Positions 37,749 to 50,501 of a stretch of DNA of 64,000 bases are shown here, piece after piece. A program made the translations under genes and the position numbers. The stretch comes from Sapria himalayana (Eukaryota > Streptophyta > Magnoliopsida > Malpighiales > Rafflesiaceae): contig JAREIK010002660.1 of the NCBI GenBank assembly GCA_029783825.1, positions 1 through 64,000 of the forward strand, given 5' to 3'. The notes under the pieces are model-generated. The model was not told the DNA's origin and did no database searches. It saw only the letters and a program-made list of their open reading frames with translations. The stretch's first letter is position 1. Each line of letters opens with the position of its first letter.

Positions 37749-38225
37749 AATCAGCAGCGGCAGCAGTGGTAGAGACGACAGTGATGGAGGTGGCGGCAGC
37801 TGAAGAGGCAATGGCCGCAGTAGCGGCAGCACCGATAGTAGTGGCTGAGGCGACATCAACGACAGCTGTGATAGCTACGGTAGAAGTGGCAGCAACAACA
37901 GAAGAGGCCGCAGCGGCAGTAGCGGCAGCGGCAGTAGTGGCAGCGGCTGCAGTAGTGGCTGCGGCAGGAGTAGTAGTGCTGGTAGGGGCGGCAATGGTAA
38001 CACGGCAGCCACGGCAGTAGTAGCGGCAGCACTGGCAGCTGTGGCCGCAGCACCGGCAGCGGTAGCGGTAGTGGGAGCGGGAGTAGTCCCAGGGGCAGCG
38101 ACATCGGCAGTGGCAGTGGTAGCGATAGCGAGAGCAGCAGCGGTAGTGGGAGTAGCAGCGGTAGCAAGAGCAGCAGCGGTAGTGGGAGTAGCAGCGGTAG
38201 TGAGAGCAGCAACAACCGCAACATA
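37749..38225 (+). repeat. GC-rich triplet tract, module copy B
   Basis: About 475 bp of GCAGTAGTGGCAGCGG-type triplets. A 36-bp sub-repeat (GCAGCGGTAGTGGGAGTA..) recurs near 38130-38200. Frames give Ala/Val-rich on + and Arg/Cys/Tyr-rich on -; both are low complexity. It is preceded by acceptor-like TTATAATCAG. Confidence 0.85.
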
Positions 38226-38430
38226 TGTGGTATATACATACGTATATAGTCATTATATACGTACATATAATACTACAGTATTTTATGCACATATATACTG
38301 AGTATATATATGTACTCAGTATATATGTACGCATAATACTGTAGTTTATATGTACATATACTGCAGTAATAACTGTATGAGTGAAATGCTAGTATATATG
38401 TATATATTTACTGTAGCAATATATATTTAT
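38226..38430. repeat. Palindromic hairpin region, module copy B
   Basis: The arms ATATATACTGAGTA (38291-38304) and TACTCAGTATATAT (38313-38326) form a 14-bp stem with an 8-bp loop. The core is conserved with copies A and C. Confidence 0.7.
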
Positions 38431-38489
38431 CAAAATATAGTTATTTTTTATTTAATTTGATTTGATTTGGTGGTTTAAATTTCTTACAG

Positions 38490-38596
38490 ATATGGTGCCG
38501 CATTGTTTTCCATATGAAGCTTGTATAAGTGAACACATTTCAACAAACATGAAACACCGTGACTCGGACAGCATTTTCCCAGTGGAAAGTTGGTGA
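38490..38596 (+). pseudogene. Conserved last exon, module copy B
   Basis: It follows TTTCTTACAG (ends 38489). The frame encodes MVPHCFPYEACISEH, then KHRDSDSIFPVESW and TGA (38594-38596). It is the most intact of the three copies and shares its start, the RDSDS core and Trp-stop end with copy A. The tail ends at GATGTAATATAATTTTT near 38700. Function is unknown; it may be the terminal exon of the CACTA transcript. Confidence 0.5.
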
Positions 38597-38993
38597 TCGA
38601 AGGAGCAATAGGAGAGAAAGCAACATCAAGGCATTGATAGATTTTACTTTATGCACATTCGGTAGATACATTGATTAATAAGATGTAATATAATTTTTAT
38701 TATTTTTTTGTTTTTTTTATTTAAAATATTGTATTAGAATAAGTTATTGAATAATTTTTTTTTGAATTTAAAATTTTTTTATAGTTTCTATTTTTAGTAA
38801 ATTTATTTTTAAAATATTAAGTTATTTAATTAATTTTTTTTAAAACTATATTACATTCAACTGTAATTTTTATTTGTTCATGTCTATAATAACTATTTTT
38901 ATATATCTGTGAATATGTTTGTGTTTGTCCAAAATTTTTGGGTAGAGTTTTAGCATATTATTGGTATGTAAAAGCCTATTATCATTAGAGGTA

Positions 38994-39565
38994 GCTGCAG
39001 CAACAACGACAGTAGTGGTGGCAGTAGTGGCAGTGACGGTAGAGGTGGTAGTGACATAAGAAGCGCTTACAGTGGCAGTGGCAGCAACAGCGCCTGTAGC
39101 ATCGTCAGTAGGGGTGGCAGAAGCCATGGTGGTAGCCGCGGTAGCGGAGGCAGTGGGGGCAACCATGGTAGCAGAGGCAGTGGCTGCAGCCGCGGTAGCA
39201 CGACAGCAGTGGTAGCTATTGTAGTGAAGGTAGTGGAGGAAGCGGCGGCATAGAAGGCAGAGGCAGCGACTGCATTGGAAGCAGCGGCAGTAGTGGCTGT
39301 AGCAGCAGCTACACAGGAAGTAGTGATAGCATAGGAAGCAGCAGCAATAATGGCATTGGTGGTAGCAGCGGTGGCTGGGGCCGCAGCAGAAACTCTAGTA
39401 GTGGGGGAAGCGGCGGAAGCCGCCGCAGCGGCCAGTGGCTGCGGCTTCGGAAATAGTGGCGAAGGTGGTATCTACGACAGCAGTAGTGGTATTGGTAGTG
39501 GTAGCGACATCGGCAATGGTAGCAGTGGCAGGAGTGGCAGCGGGATTAGCAGCAACAGCACCTAT
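38994..39565 (+). repeat. GC-rich triplet tract, module copy C
   Basis: About 570 bp of GGCAGTAGTGGC/GCGGTAGCGGAGG triplets, the longest of the three tracts. The acceptor-like site before it has changed to TTATCAT. Ala/Thr/Val and Gly/Ser frames arise from the repeat. Confidence 0.85.
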
Positions 39566-39775
39566 TGAGATATATACGTACGAATAAAGTCAATATATAC
39601 ATACATTTAATATTGTAGTATTTTATGTACGTATATACTGAGTATATTTGTACTCAGTTTATATGTACGCTTAAATACTACTATTTATATGTACATATAC
39701 TATAGTAATATATATACGAGTGAATTGCTAGTATGTATTTACATATATAATGTAGTATTATATATGTATCAAAAC
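39566..39775. repeat. Palindromic hairpin region, module copy C
   Basis: TATATACTGAGTA (39632-39644) and TACTCAGT (39651-39658) preserve the core stem; the outer right arm has mutated. Confidence 0.65.
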
Positions 39776-39816
39776 ATAACTTTTTTTTTTGACTGAGTGG
39801 TTTAATTTTCTTACAG

Positions 39817-39928
39817 ATATGATGCCGCATTGTTCCTCATACAAAGCTACTATAAGTGATGAGATTTTTCACTAGACATTACGTGTCGTGACTCGGACAG
39901 CTTTGTCGTAGTAGAAAAATGATGATCG
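39817..39928 (+). pseudogene. Last exon, module copy C, frameshifted
   Basis: It follows TTTTCTTACAG (ends 39816). It begins MMPHCSSYKATISDEIFH, then hits a TAG; the RDSDSFVV portion remains in another frame, so an indel has broken it. The tail runs to about 40025 (GATGAATAAAGATAAAAG). Confidence 0.5.
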
Positions 39929-40199
39929 GAGAAACAAAGGGAGAGAAAGCAACGTAAATGAATGGATATATTATACTTTATGCACTGTCCGTAGATACAT
40001 TGATGAATAAAGATAAAAGTTTGTTATTTTTTTGTTTCAATTATGTTATATATTGAATTTGAATAAGATATTAAATGATTTTATTTTTTGTTTATTATAA
40101 ATTATTTATAGTTTCAATTTTTATTCAATATAATTTAAAAATAATAAATTATTTAATTAAAAAATTTTTAACTTTTTTAAATTATTTAAATATTTGTGA

Positions 40200-40623
40200 A
40201 ATTAAAATAACTAGGGAAAATTCCCTAGCTAAATTAGCGAGGGAAAAACCCCTCGCTAATTTAGAGATAGAAATTTCCCTAGCTAATTTAGCTAGGGAAA
40301 TATTAAAATTAGCGACGGATATTCCGTCGCTAATTTTCTAATGCTAGGTACTTTAGCTAGGGATTTAGCCATCATTATTTTTGTTTAGGGACAAAATATT
40401 TAGTTTATCTTGTTATTTTAGCAACAGAATTTTTCTATTTTAGCGAGGAAATTTTTCGTCGCTAATTTTTTAGCTAGGGAAAATTCCGTAGCTAAAATAT
40501 AGCAATAAGCACTTTAGAAAGGGACACGATCCATTGATATTTCATCGTATATACCATTTAGCAACGGAAATCTCCCATATAGCTAGGGAATTGTCCCTGG
40601 CTATATGAGATTTTTTTGTAGTG
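40200..40623 (+). repeat. CACTA right terminus and subterminal repeats
   Basis: TAGCGAGGGAAAAACCCCTC, CTAGCTAATTTAGCTAGGGA and GACGGATATTCCGTCGC palindromic words fill the last 420 bp. The element ends TTTTTTTGTAGTG at 40623. Confidence 0.9.
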
Positions 40624-40626
40624 AAT
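40624..40626. repeat. Right 3-bp target-site duplication (AAT)
   Basis: Matches AAT at 27351-27353; GATA array resumes immediately. Confidence 0.85.
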
Positions 40627-41601
40627 GATAGATAGATAGATAGATAGATAGATCAGATAGATATATAGATAGATAGATAGATAGAGTATTAAATAGATAT
40701 ATACATAGACATAAAGTTACACAAATAGATAGATAGATAGTCAGATTGATAGGCATAAAGAAAGACATATATATGATAGATAAACAGATAGATTGATTGA
40801 TTGATAGATAGATAGATAGACACTATGATAGATAGATAAATAGATAAATAGATAAATAAATAGATAGACAATTGGATAGATAGATAGATAAACAAATAAC
40901 GAAAAATATCGACAAATAGATAGATAGGCAAATAGACAGATAGATAAATAGATAAATAGATATAAAGATAAATAAATAAATAACACACATATTGATTAAC
41001 AAATATACAGACAAATAGATAGATGGTTAAATAGATAGATAGACAGAAAAACAGACATATAGATTGATTGATTAATTGATTGATTGATAGTTACAAAGAT
41101 ATAAAGATAGCTTGAAAAATTGATTGATAGAAAGATAGATACACAAATAAACCTACACATAGTTCGATAAATAGATAAAAAGATAGACAAACATATAGAC
41201 ATATAAACATGCAAATGCAAAAAGATAGATAGATAAATAGATAGATAGACTCATTGATAGAGATGCAAATAGAAAAATAGATAGACTAATAGATAGGCAG
41301 ATAGATAGATATATAGATAAACATATAGATAAATAGATAGGAAAGATATATATATATATATATTTATAGATAGTTAGATAGATAGAGAAATAGATACAAT
41401 GATTGATAGTTTGATTGATATATCGATTGATAGACATAATGATATGCATATTGATAGACAAATTAATTGACAGATAGATTGATTGATAGACAAATATATA
41501 GATAAAAAGATAGAGAGATAGAAAGATTGACACATAGATAGAACTATAGATAGATAGTAAGACAGATAAATAGAATGATACATATAAAGATTATTAGACA
41601 A

Positions 41602-41632
<31 letters not shown>

Positions 41633-44600
41633 GAGAGATATGGAGATAACGATATAGATAGATAGATAGATGAAAATATAGAAAAATATATAGATAGATA
41701 GATTGATTGATTGATAGATCGAACGATATAAAAATTCATAAACAAATAGATAGACATATAGTTATATACTTAGATCGAGAGATAGATAGAAAGATAAATA
41801 GATAGATATATTGACAGATAGAAAGAGAGGTAGATAGACAAACAGATAGACAAATAGGTATAAAGAAATATATATATATAGACAGATTGATAGATAGATT
41901 AATAAATAGACAAATTGACACACAAATAGACATATAGTTAGACAGACAGATAGATAGATAGACAAATAGATAATTAGTCAAGTTATTATATAGATAGATA
42001 GACATATAGATAGATAGATTGATTGATAGATAGATTGATTGATAGATAGATAGATAGATATATAGTTTGATAATTTGATTGAGAACTAGATATAAAAAAA
42101 GACGAATAGATAGATAAATAATTAGACAGACAATTAGACAAAAAGTTAGACAGACAGACCAATAGACATACAAATAGATAGATATATAGCTAGCTAGCAA
42201 GATAGACATATAGATAGATAGATAGATAGACATTTACATAGATAGAGAAATAGATTGATAGATAAATATAAAAATACATAGATAGATTGATAGAAAGATA
42301 GATAATTTGATTGATAGAAAGATTGATAAACAGATTAATATATAGATTGATAGGCATATTGATAGACAAATTGATAGATATATTGATAGATAGATTGATA
42401 GATATATTGATATACATATTGAAAGACAAATAGATAGACAGATTGATAGACATATATATATATATAAAAATAGATAGATAGACAGATAAATAGACTTATA
42501 GATAGATAGATGGATAAATAAATTATTAGACATTAGTTAGATAAATTGATATATAGATAGACAGACAGATAAATAGATAGATAAATAAAAAGATAGACAG
42601 ATAGATAGATATATAGATAGATAGATATATAGGGAAATTATTTGAAAGTCAAATAGATTAAAAGAAAGAAAAAAGATAGGCAAATAGAAAATAGATAGAC
42701 AGATAATCAGATAGATAGATAAAGAGATAGATAAAATGATAAATAGAATTATAGATTCACAAATAGATAGACATACAGAGAGATATGCCGATAGATTGAA
42801 AGATATACACACACATAGATACATAGATAGATAAAGAGATAGACTAATAGATCAACAGATAGAGAGGCAGATAGACAGACAGACAAATAGATACATAGAC
42901 ATGCAGATAGACAAACAGATTGATTAATACATAGTCATACAAATAGACAGACATATAGAAAAATAGATACACTGATTGATAGACAAAATGATAGATTCAT
43001 AGATAGATTTATAGACTTATTGAAAGAAAAATAGATAGATAGATTATTAGATTGATAGATAGAGAGATAGATAGATAGACAACAAGATAGATATATGGAT
43101 ATATAGAAAGATAGATATTTAGATAATTGGATAGATAGACATATAGATTACAAATAGATAGATAGATAATAGAAAGAGTGTCAGATAGATAGATAAACAG
43201 ACAGATAGACAGATAAATTTATAGATAGATACAAAGATAGATAGACATATAGATAGATAGGTAGATATGTAGAAAGAAAGAGAGACAGATAGATATATAG
43301 ATAGATAAATAGATAGACAAATAGTTAGAAAATAGATAGATAGATAAACACACACACACACACATAAAGATAGACATATATATATATATAGACTAATAGT
43401 AAGACATATAGATAGACATATATATATAGATAGATATATAGAAAAAAAAGTAGATAGATAGATAGATAGATACATAGAAATAAAGAAAGAAAGAAATATA
43501 TAAAGATTGATAGATAGATAAAAAGTTAGATATACATATAGATTGATAGATAAATAGATAGAAAGGTAAATAGATATATTAATATTAACAGATAGATAGA
43601 TAGATATAAAAATAGGTAGATATATAGATAGATAGATAGATAGATAGACAGACAGATAGATAGATAAATTGATATATATATAGATAGACAGATAAATTGA
43701 TTAATAGATAGATAGATATATAGATAGATTGATAGACAAATAGATAGACATATATATAGATAGAAAGATAGTTATTTAGAGAGATAGTTAGACATAAAGA
43801 TAAATAAATAGATAGATAGATTGATACATAGACAAATAAAAAGATATATAGATGGATAGTCAGATAAAGAGATAGACAGAAAGATAGGCATATAGATAGA
43901 TAGATTGATTGATTGAGTGATTGATTGAGTGATTAATTGATTGATAGAAGGTTATTTAAAAAGGCATATAGCTAGAATGATTGATAGACAAATTAATATA
44001 AAGATTAATAGATAGATTAATAGATAGATTTATATATAGATTGATAGAAAGTTTGATATACAAAATAAAAGACAAATAGATAGATACACATATTGATAGA
44101 AATGTATATAGATAAATATAAAGATAGACAGATTATTAGATTGATAGATATATTGATAGACATATAGTAAGATTGAAAAATAGATAGATATAAAGTTGAT
44201 AGATAAATAGAAAAAAATATAGCAAGATAGTATGACATATAAATAGACAGATAGACATACAAAAAGACAAATAGATAAACAGACAGATAGAAAGAATGAT
44301 AGATAGTTAGATAAATAGATAGATAAAAAGGTAGATAGACACATAGATAGTCTGACAGATAAACATACAGATAATCAAATAGATATACAGATAGATAGTT
44401 AGAATGATTGACAGAAAGATGGATAGATAGATAGATATAAAAATAGATAGATAATTAGATAGATAGATAGAAAAAAAGATAGACATATAAATAGATAAAT
44501 CATATAGATAGATAGATAGATAGATTGATTAACAGATAGATAAATAGATTGATTGATTGATAGAAAGATAGTTAGAGAGAAAGATTGATAGATAAAATAA

Positions 44601-45145
44601 TAGACAAACAGATTTATAGATTGGTCGATAAAAAGATAGTTATACATATAGATAAACAAATAGATAGATAGATAGACAGATAGACAAATTGATTCATAAA
44701 TAGATAGATAGATAGATATATACATAGATAGACAAATATATATAAAGATAGATATATGCTTAGATTAGACAAATAGATAAACAAAAAGATAAATAGATAG
44801 TTAGACAGACAGATACATAAATAAATAGATCAATTATTAGATAGACAGACAAATAAATAGATAGATAGTATAATATATATATATATTCACATATAGATAG
44901 ATAGATTTAGAGAGAGATAAACAGATAGATAGATAGATAAATAAATAGATAGATGGATAGAAAGCTAGTTAGAGGAATAAAAATAAAAATATATAAATAG
45001 AAAGAAAGAATGAAATATAGATAGAATAGAAAGATAGACTTATTGATAGATATATAGATAGACAGAAAGATAGACATATATATAGGCAGATAGATAGAAT
45101 AGAAAGATAAAAGATATATAGACTAACAAATATATAGATAGATAG

Positions 45146-45180
<35 letters not shown>

Positions 45181-45255
45181 AATAGATACAGAAATAGAGA
45201 GATAGAAAGATAGATAAAAAGACAAACAAAGAGACATATTGGTAAATAGGTAGAT

Positions 45256-45288
<33 letters not shown>

Positions 45289-47211
45289 CAAATAAAGATA
45301 TAGAGAAATAAATAGAAAGATATACATATATATAGGTAGATAGACATATATATAGATAGATTGATAGATATAAAGATAGACATAAAGATAAAAAATTAGA
45401 TAGATAGATAAATAAATATAATGATAGACATATAGATAAATAAATAGACATATAGATAGAAAGTCAGATAGACAGACAAATAGATAGATAGATCAATAGG
45501 CAAATAGATAGAAAGACAGACAAATGGATATGTAAATAGATAGACTGAAAGATAGACAAACAGATAGAAAGATAGTTAGATACACATATAGACATACAAA
45601 TAGACAGGTAGATAGGCAAATAGAAAAACAAAGAGATATACAATTTGATAGAATGATAAATGGATAGAAAGTAAGATAGATAGATAAATAGATTAATAAA
45701 TGGATATAGATAGATAGATATACAGATATATAGATAAAAAGTGAGATGATATATATATAGAAAAATAGATAGACAGAAGTATATAAAAATAGATAGACAA
45801 ATAGATAAATAGGTAGATAGACAGATAATAGAAAAATAAATATACATATAGATAGACAAATAGATAGACAGATAGATTGATAGATAGATATACAGATAGA
45901 TAGACAAATAGATAGATATATATATATATATATATATATAGATTGATAGATAGATAAAAATATAGACAGATAAATAGACTTAAATAGACTAATATTAATA
46001 TATATAGACAGACATATAGATAGACAGATAGATAAATCAATTGATAGAAAGATAAATAGACGTATAGATGGACAGATAGATAAATAAATTGATAGATATA
46101 TAGATATTTAGATAGATAATCTGATAAAAGTATAGATAGATAGATAGATATACAGATAAATAGATAAATAGATAGATTGAGAGATTGAAACAGAGACAAA
46201 AAGATTGATATATAGATAGATAGATAGACAGACAAACAAATAGATAGATAGATTGATAGATAGACAATCAAACAAACAGATAGATAGATAGATAGTTTGA
46301 TAGAAAGATTGTTAAATAGATAGATAGAAAAATAAATAGATAGATTTATAGACAGACCAGATAGTTAAACGGATTAATAAATAGATAGATATATAGATAG
46401 ATAAATAGATAAACAAATAGATAGAAATATATATAGAAATATATTTATATAGGTATAGATACATTAATATATAGATAGATAGATAGATAGATAGTTATAT
46501 AGATAGATAAAAAGATAATTAAACAGATAGATAGACACATAGGTACATAGATTGATAGACAGATAGATAGTCATATAGATAGAAATATAGGTATATAGAT
46601 AAATAGATAGATAGACATATAGATCGATAGATAGATAGATTGATAGATTAATAGATAGATAGATAGATAGATACATAAACTGTCAGATAGATAGAAAGAT
46701 AGGTACATAGATAGACAAATATATAGACAGATGGATATTGGGATTAATAGATTGATTGATAGATAGATTAATAATTAGATTGATAGATAGAATTATAGAC
46801 ACTTTGATAGATAGACAGATAGATAGATAGATATAAAGATAGATATATAGATAAATAAATAAATAGATATATAAATAAATAGACAAATAGATAGATATAA
46901 AGATAAAAAGATAGAAAGATAGTTAGAAAGATATATAGACAAATATATAGACATATTTATAGAGAGATCGATAGATAGATTGTTAGACTGATGATAGAAA
47001 GATAGATAGATATATAAAAAAATCTTTAGACATATTTAAAGCATGATCGATAAATAGATAGATAGATAGATAGTAATACAGATAGATAAATAGATAGATA
47101 GAAAGATAGAAAGATAGATAGTTAGACAGATATATAAACAAATAGATAAACGGATAGATATACGGATAGATTGCTATATAGATAGAAAAATAATTATACA
47201 AACAGAAAGAT

Positions 47212-47242
<31 letters not shown>

Positions 47243-47821
47243 CAAATAGATAGACAAATAGATATAGAGTTAGATAAATAAATAGATATATAGATAAATA
47301 AATTGTTTGAAAGATTGTTAAACAAAAAGATAGTCAAATAAATAGAAATATTTATAAACTGATCAAGAGATAAATAGTTAGACAAATATATAAATATTTA
47401 GAGAGATAGATTGAAAGATAGATAGATAAATCAATAGATAGATAGATATACATTTATATAGTTATATAGATGCAAAATAGTTAGACAAATAGATAGATTG
47501 ATAGTTAGATAGATAGATAGATATAATGATATATATATATATATATAGACAGACAAATAGACAGACAGATAGTTAGTTAGATAATCATATAGATAGATAG
47601 ATTGACAGAAATATAGCTAGATATATACTTAGATAGTTAGGTAGATAGAAACAAAATAGAGAGGTAGATAGACATATAGAATGGTAGATAATTAGATAGA
47701 TATATAGATTGATAGGTAGATATATAGATAGACAAATAGATAAACAAAATGATAGAAAGATAGATATACAAATAGATAGATAGATAGATTGACACAAATA
47801 TTTAAAGATAGATAGACAAAT

Positions 47822-47861
<40 letters not shown>

Positions 47862-50469
47862 ATATAAATAGATAGATAGACAGATAGATAAATAGATAGA
47901 TAGATAAATAAATAAAAATATTGATAGACAGAGAAATAAATAGATAGATATACAGTTAAATAGATCGATAGATAGAGAGAGAGATAGACAAATAGATAGA
48001 TAGGTAAAAGTCAGATAGATTGTCATATAGATAAATACATAGATAGATAGATAGATAGACAGATAGATATACAGATAGATAGAAAATTGATACACAAATA
48101 GATAGAAAGATTGACAAATTTATAATAAAAAGATGGATAGATAGATAGATAAATAAATAATAGATAGATATACAGATATAAAGAAAGATAGAAAGATAGA
48201 TAGATATATAGATAGATAGATAGACATATAGATAGACAGACATATAGTTAGTTAGTTAGTTAGATTGATAGAAAGATAGATAGACAAAAAATTAGATAGA
48301 TAGATATATAGATAGCTAGATAGATAGACAAATATATAGGTAGATATCTAGACAGATAGTTTAACAGATAGATAGATATATTTAACGATAGTTAGAAAAA
48401 ATGTTTGATAGATATATAGATAAATTAATTGACATATTTATAAATAGGTCAATAGACAAATATTTAGATAGATTAATAAATAGATAGATACACCGATAGA
48501 TAGAAAGATTGATATACAAATATATAGATAGAAAGATAGATAGATTGACATATTAACATATACTTATACATATAGATAGATAGACACATAGATAGACAGA
48601 TCGATAAACAGATAGCGAGAAACATAGGTATACATATAGATAGAAAGATAAGTAGATAGATAAATGGATATATAGATAGATGGATAGATAGTAAAATAGA
48701 TTGAAAGATATATGATTAGACAGACAGACATATAGACAGATAGATAGAAAGATAGATAGATAGTCAGATAGAAAGAAAGAAAAGTAGATAGTTAAACAAA
48801 TAGACATATAGATAGATATTCAGATTAATAGAGAATTTGATAGAAAGATTGATAATTAGATTGATACATAGATTGATAGACAAATTAATAGACATATTAA
48901 TAGATAAATAATAGATAGATACATAGATAGCTATATAGATAGATAAATAGATAGATAGATAGACAGATAGGTAAACAGATAGTAAGATAGATATTCAAAT
49001 AGATATATAGATAGATAGATAGATAAAAATATAGTTAGAAAAATATATAAAAAAATATATAAACATATTTATAGAGAGATTGATAAACAGATATTTAGAA
49101 AAATAGATAGAAAGATAGAGAGATATATAAACAAATATATAAAGATATTTTTAGACAGATCTATAGACAAATCGATATACAGACAGCTAGATAGATAGAT
49201 AAATAGATAGATAAAAAGATAGATAGATAAACATATACATAGACTAATAGAGAGATAGATAGATATATAGAAAGATAGTTTTTTAGATAGGCAAATAATT
49301 AGACGAACAAATAGATAAATAGATAGATAGACGTATAGATAGTGAGAGAGATAGATAAATATATAGATAGATAATTAGGTTGAAAGATATTTAGACAAGT
49401 AGCTATTTAAATAAATATACATTTTATAGAAAAATTGATAGACAAATAGTCAAACAAATAGATAAATATATAGATATATAGATAAATAAATAGATACAGA
49501 GATAGATACACAAATTGATAGATAAATAAATATACATATAGATTGTTATAAAGAAACAAAATAATTAGAAATATAGATAGATAGATTGTCATATAAATAG
49601 AGAAATTGATAAATAAATAGATAGTTAGACAAATAGATATCAAAATAGATAGAAATTTTAATAGATAGATAGATACATAGATAGTTAGATAGATGGATAT
49701 ATAGATACATATATAGACATATAGATATATAGTCAGATATATCGATAGATATATATTTAAATAGTCATATAAATATACAAATTGATAGACAAAGTAATAT
49801 AAATATTAATAGACAGATTGATAGGCAGATTAATAGATAGATTGATAGATAGATTAACAGATAGGTTAAATGACATATTGATAGACAAATACATATACAT
49901 ATTGATATATGTGTACATAGATAGATAAATAGATAGATATACAAATTATTAGATAGATTGATAGCCAAATTGATAGAAAGATAGATAGACAATTTGATAG
50001 ACAGATAGATAGACAAATAGATAGATAGATATTTAGATAGATAGATATTTAGATAGATATATTTTTAAATAGATAGATAGATAGATAAATAAATAGATAG
50101 ATAGATAGATAAATAGATCGATAGATAGTTAGTTAGAAAGATAGACATATAGATAAAGAGATATATAGATAGTTAGTTAGTTAGTCAAAAAGAAAGAAAG
50201 AATGATACATAGATACATAGAAAGACAGACATATAGATAGACATTTAGATAAATATAAAAATAAATAGATCGATAGATAGACAAAAAAATATATTATATA
50301 GATATACAGACAGGTAGACAGATAGATAGACAGATTGACAAAAATATAGACAAATTGATATATAGATAGTGAAATAGACATACAAATAGATAGATATATA
50401 TACAGACATATAGATAGACACATAGATAGATAGGGAAACAGATAGATAGATAGATAGATAGACAAAGAC

Positions 50470-50501
<32 letters not shown>

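Larger units (their letters stand above)
37640..38870 (+). repeat. CACTA triplet module, copy B (first of two tandem copies)
   Basis: The order is: TGTTCATGTCTGTAATA leader, GGTAGAGTTTTAGCCTATTA, triplet tract, hairpin DNA, splice acceptor, last exon, then TGTAATA tail. The following 1.2 kb (38871-40060) repeats this order, so it is a tandem duplication near the element's right end, downstream of tnp2. Confidence 0.8.
38871..40060 (+). repeat. CACTA triplet module, copy C (second tandem copy)
   Basis: This is the tandem partner of 37640-38870 with the same order of parts. It is closest to the right terminus. Confidence 0.8.
27354..40623 (+). mobile_element. Complete CACTA (En/Spm) DNA transposon, 13,270 bp
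   Basis: The left end CACTACAAGAAAA and right end TTTTTTTGTAGTG form a terminal inverted repeat of 13 bp with one mismatch, flanked by AAT on both sides. Removing the element and one AAT restores a continuous GATA array (GGTAG-AAT-GATAGATAG). Subterminal repeats occupy about 990 bp on the left and 420 bp on the right. Inside are a MITE-like insertion, TATAACTATA repeats, a pyrimidine tract, a tnp2 transposase pseudogene on the + strand and two tandem triplet modules. Stops in tnp2 mean the element cannot now move by itself. Preserved ends and target duplication suggest insertion more recent than the array's own decay. Confidence 0.95.

Noticed and set aside
37699..38334. Ala/Val-, Ser/Gly- and Arg/Cys/Tyr-rich open frames in triplet tracts, on both strands
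   Set aside because: Several frames on both strands are open at once, which is what GGCAGTAGT-type triplet repeats produce. Only the flanking exon-like pieces were kept as possible coding sequence.
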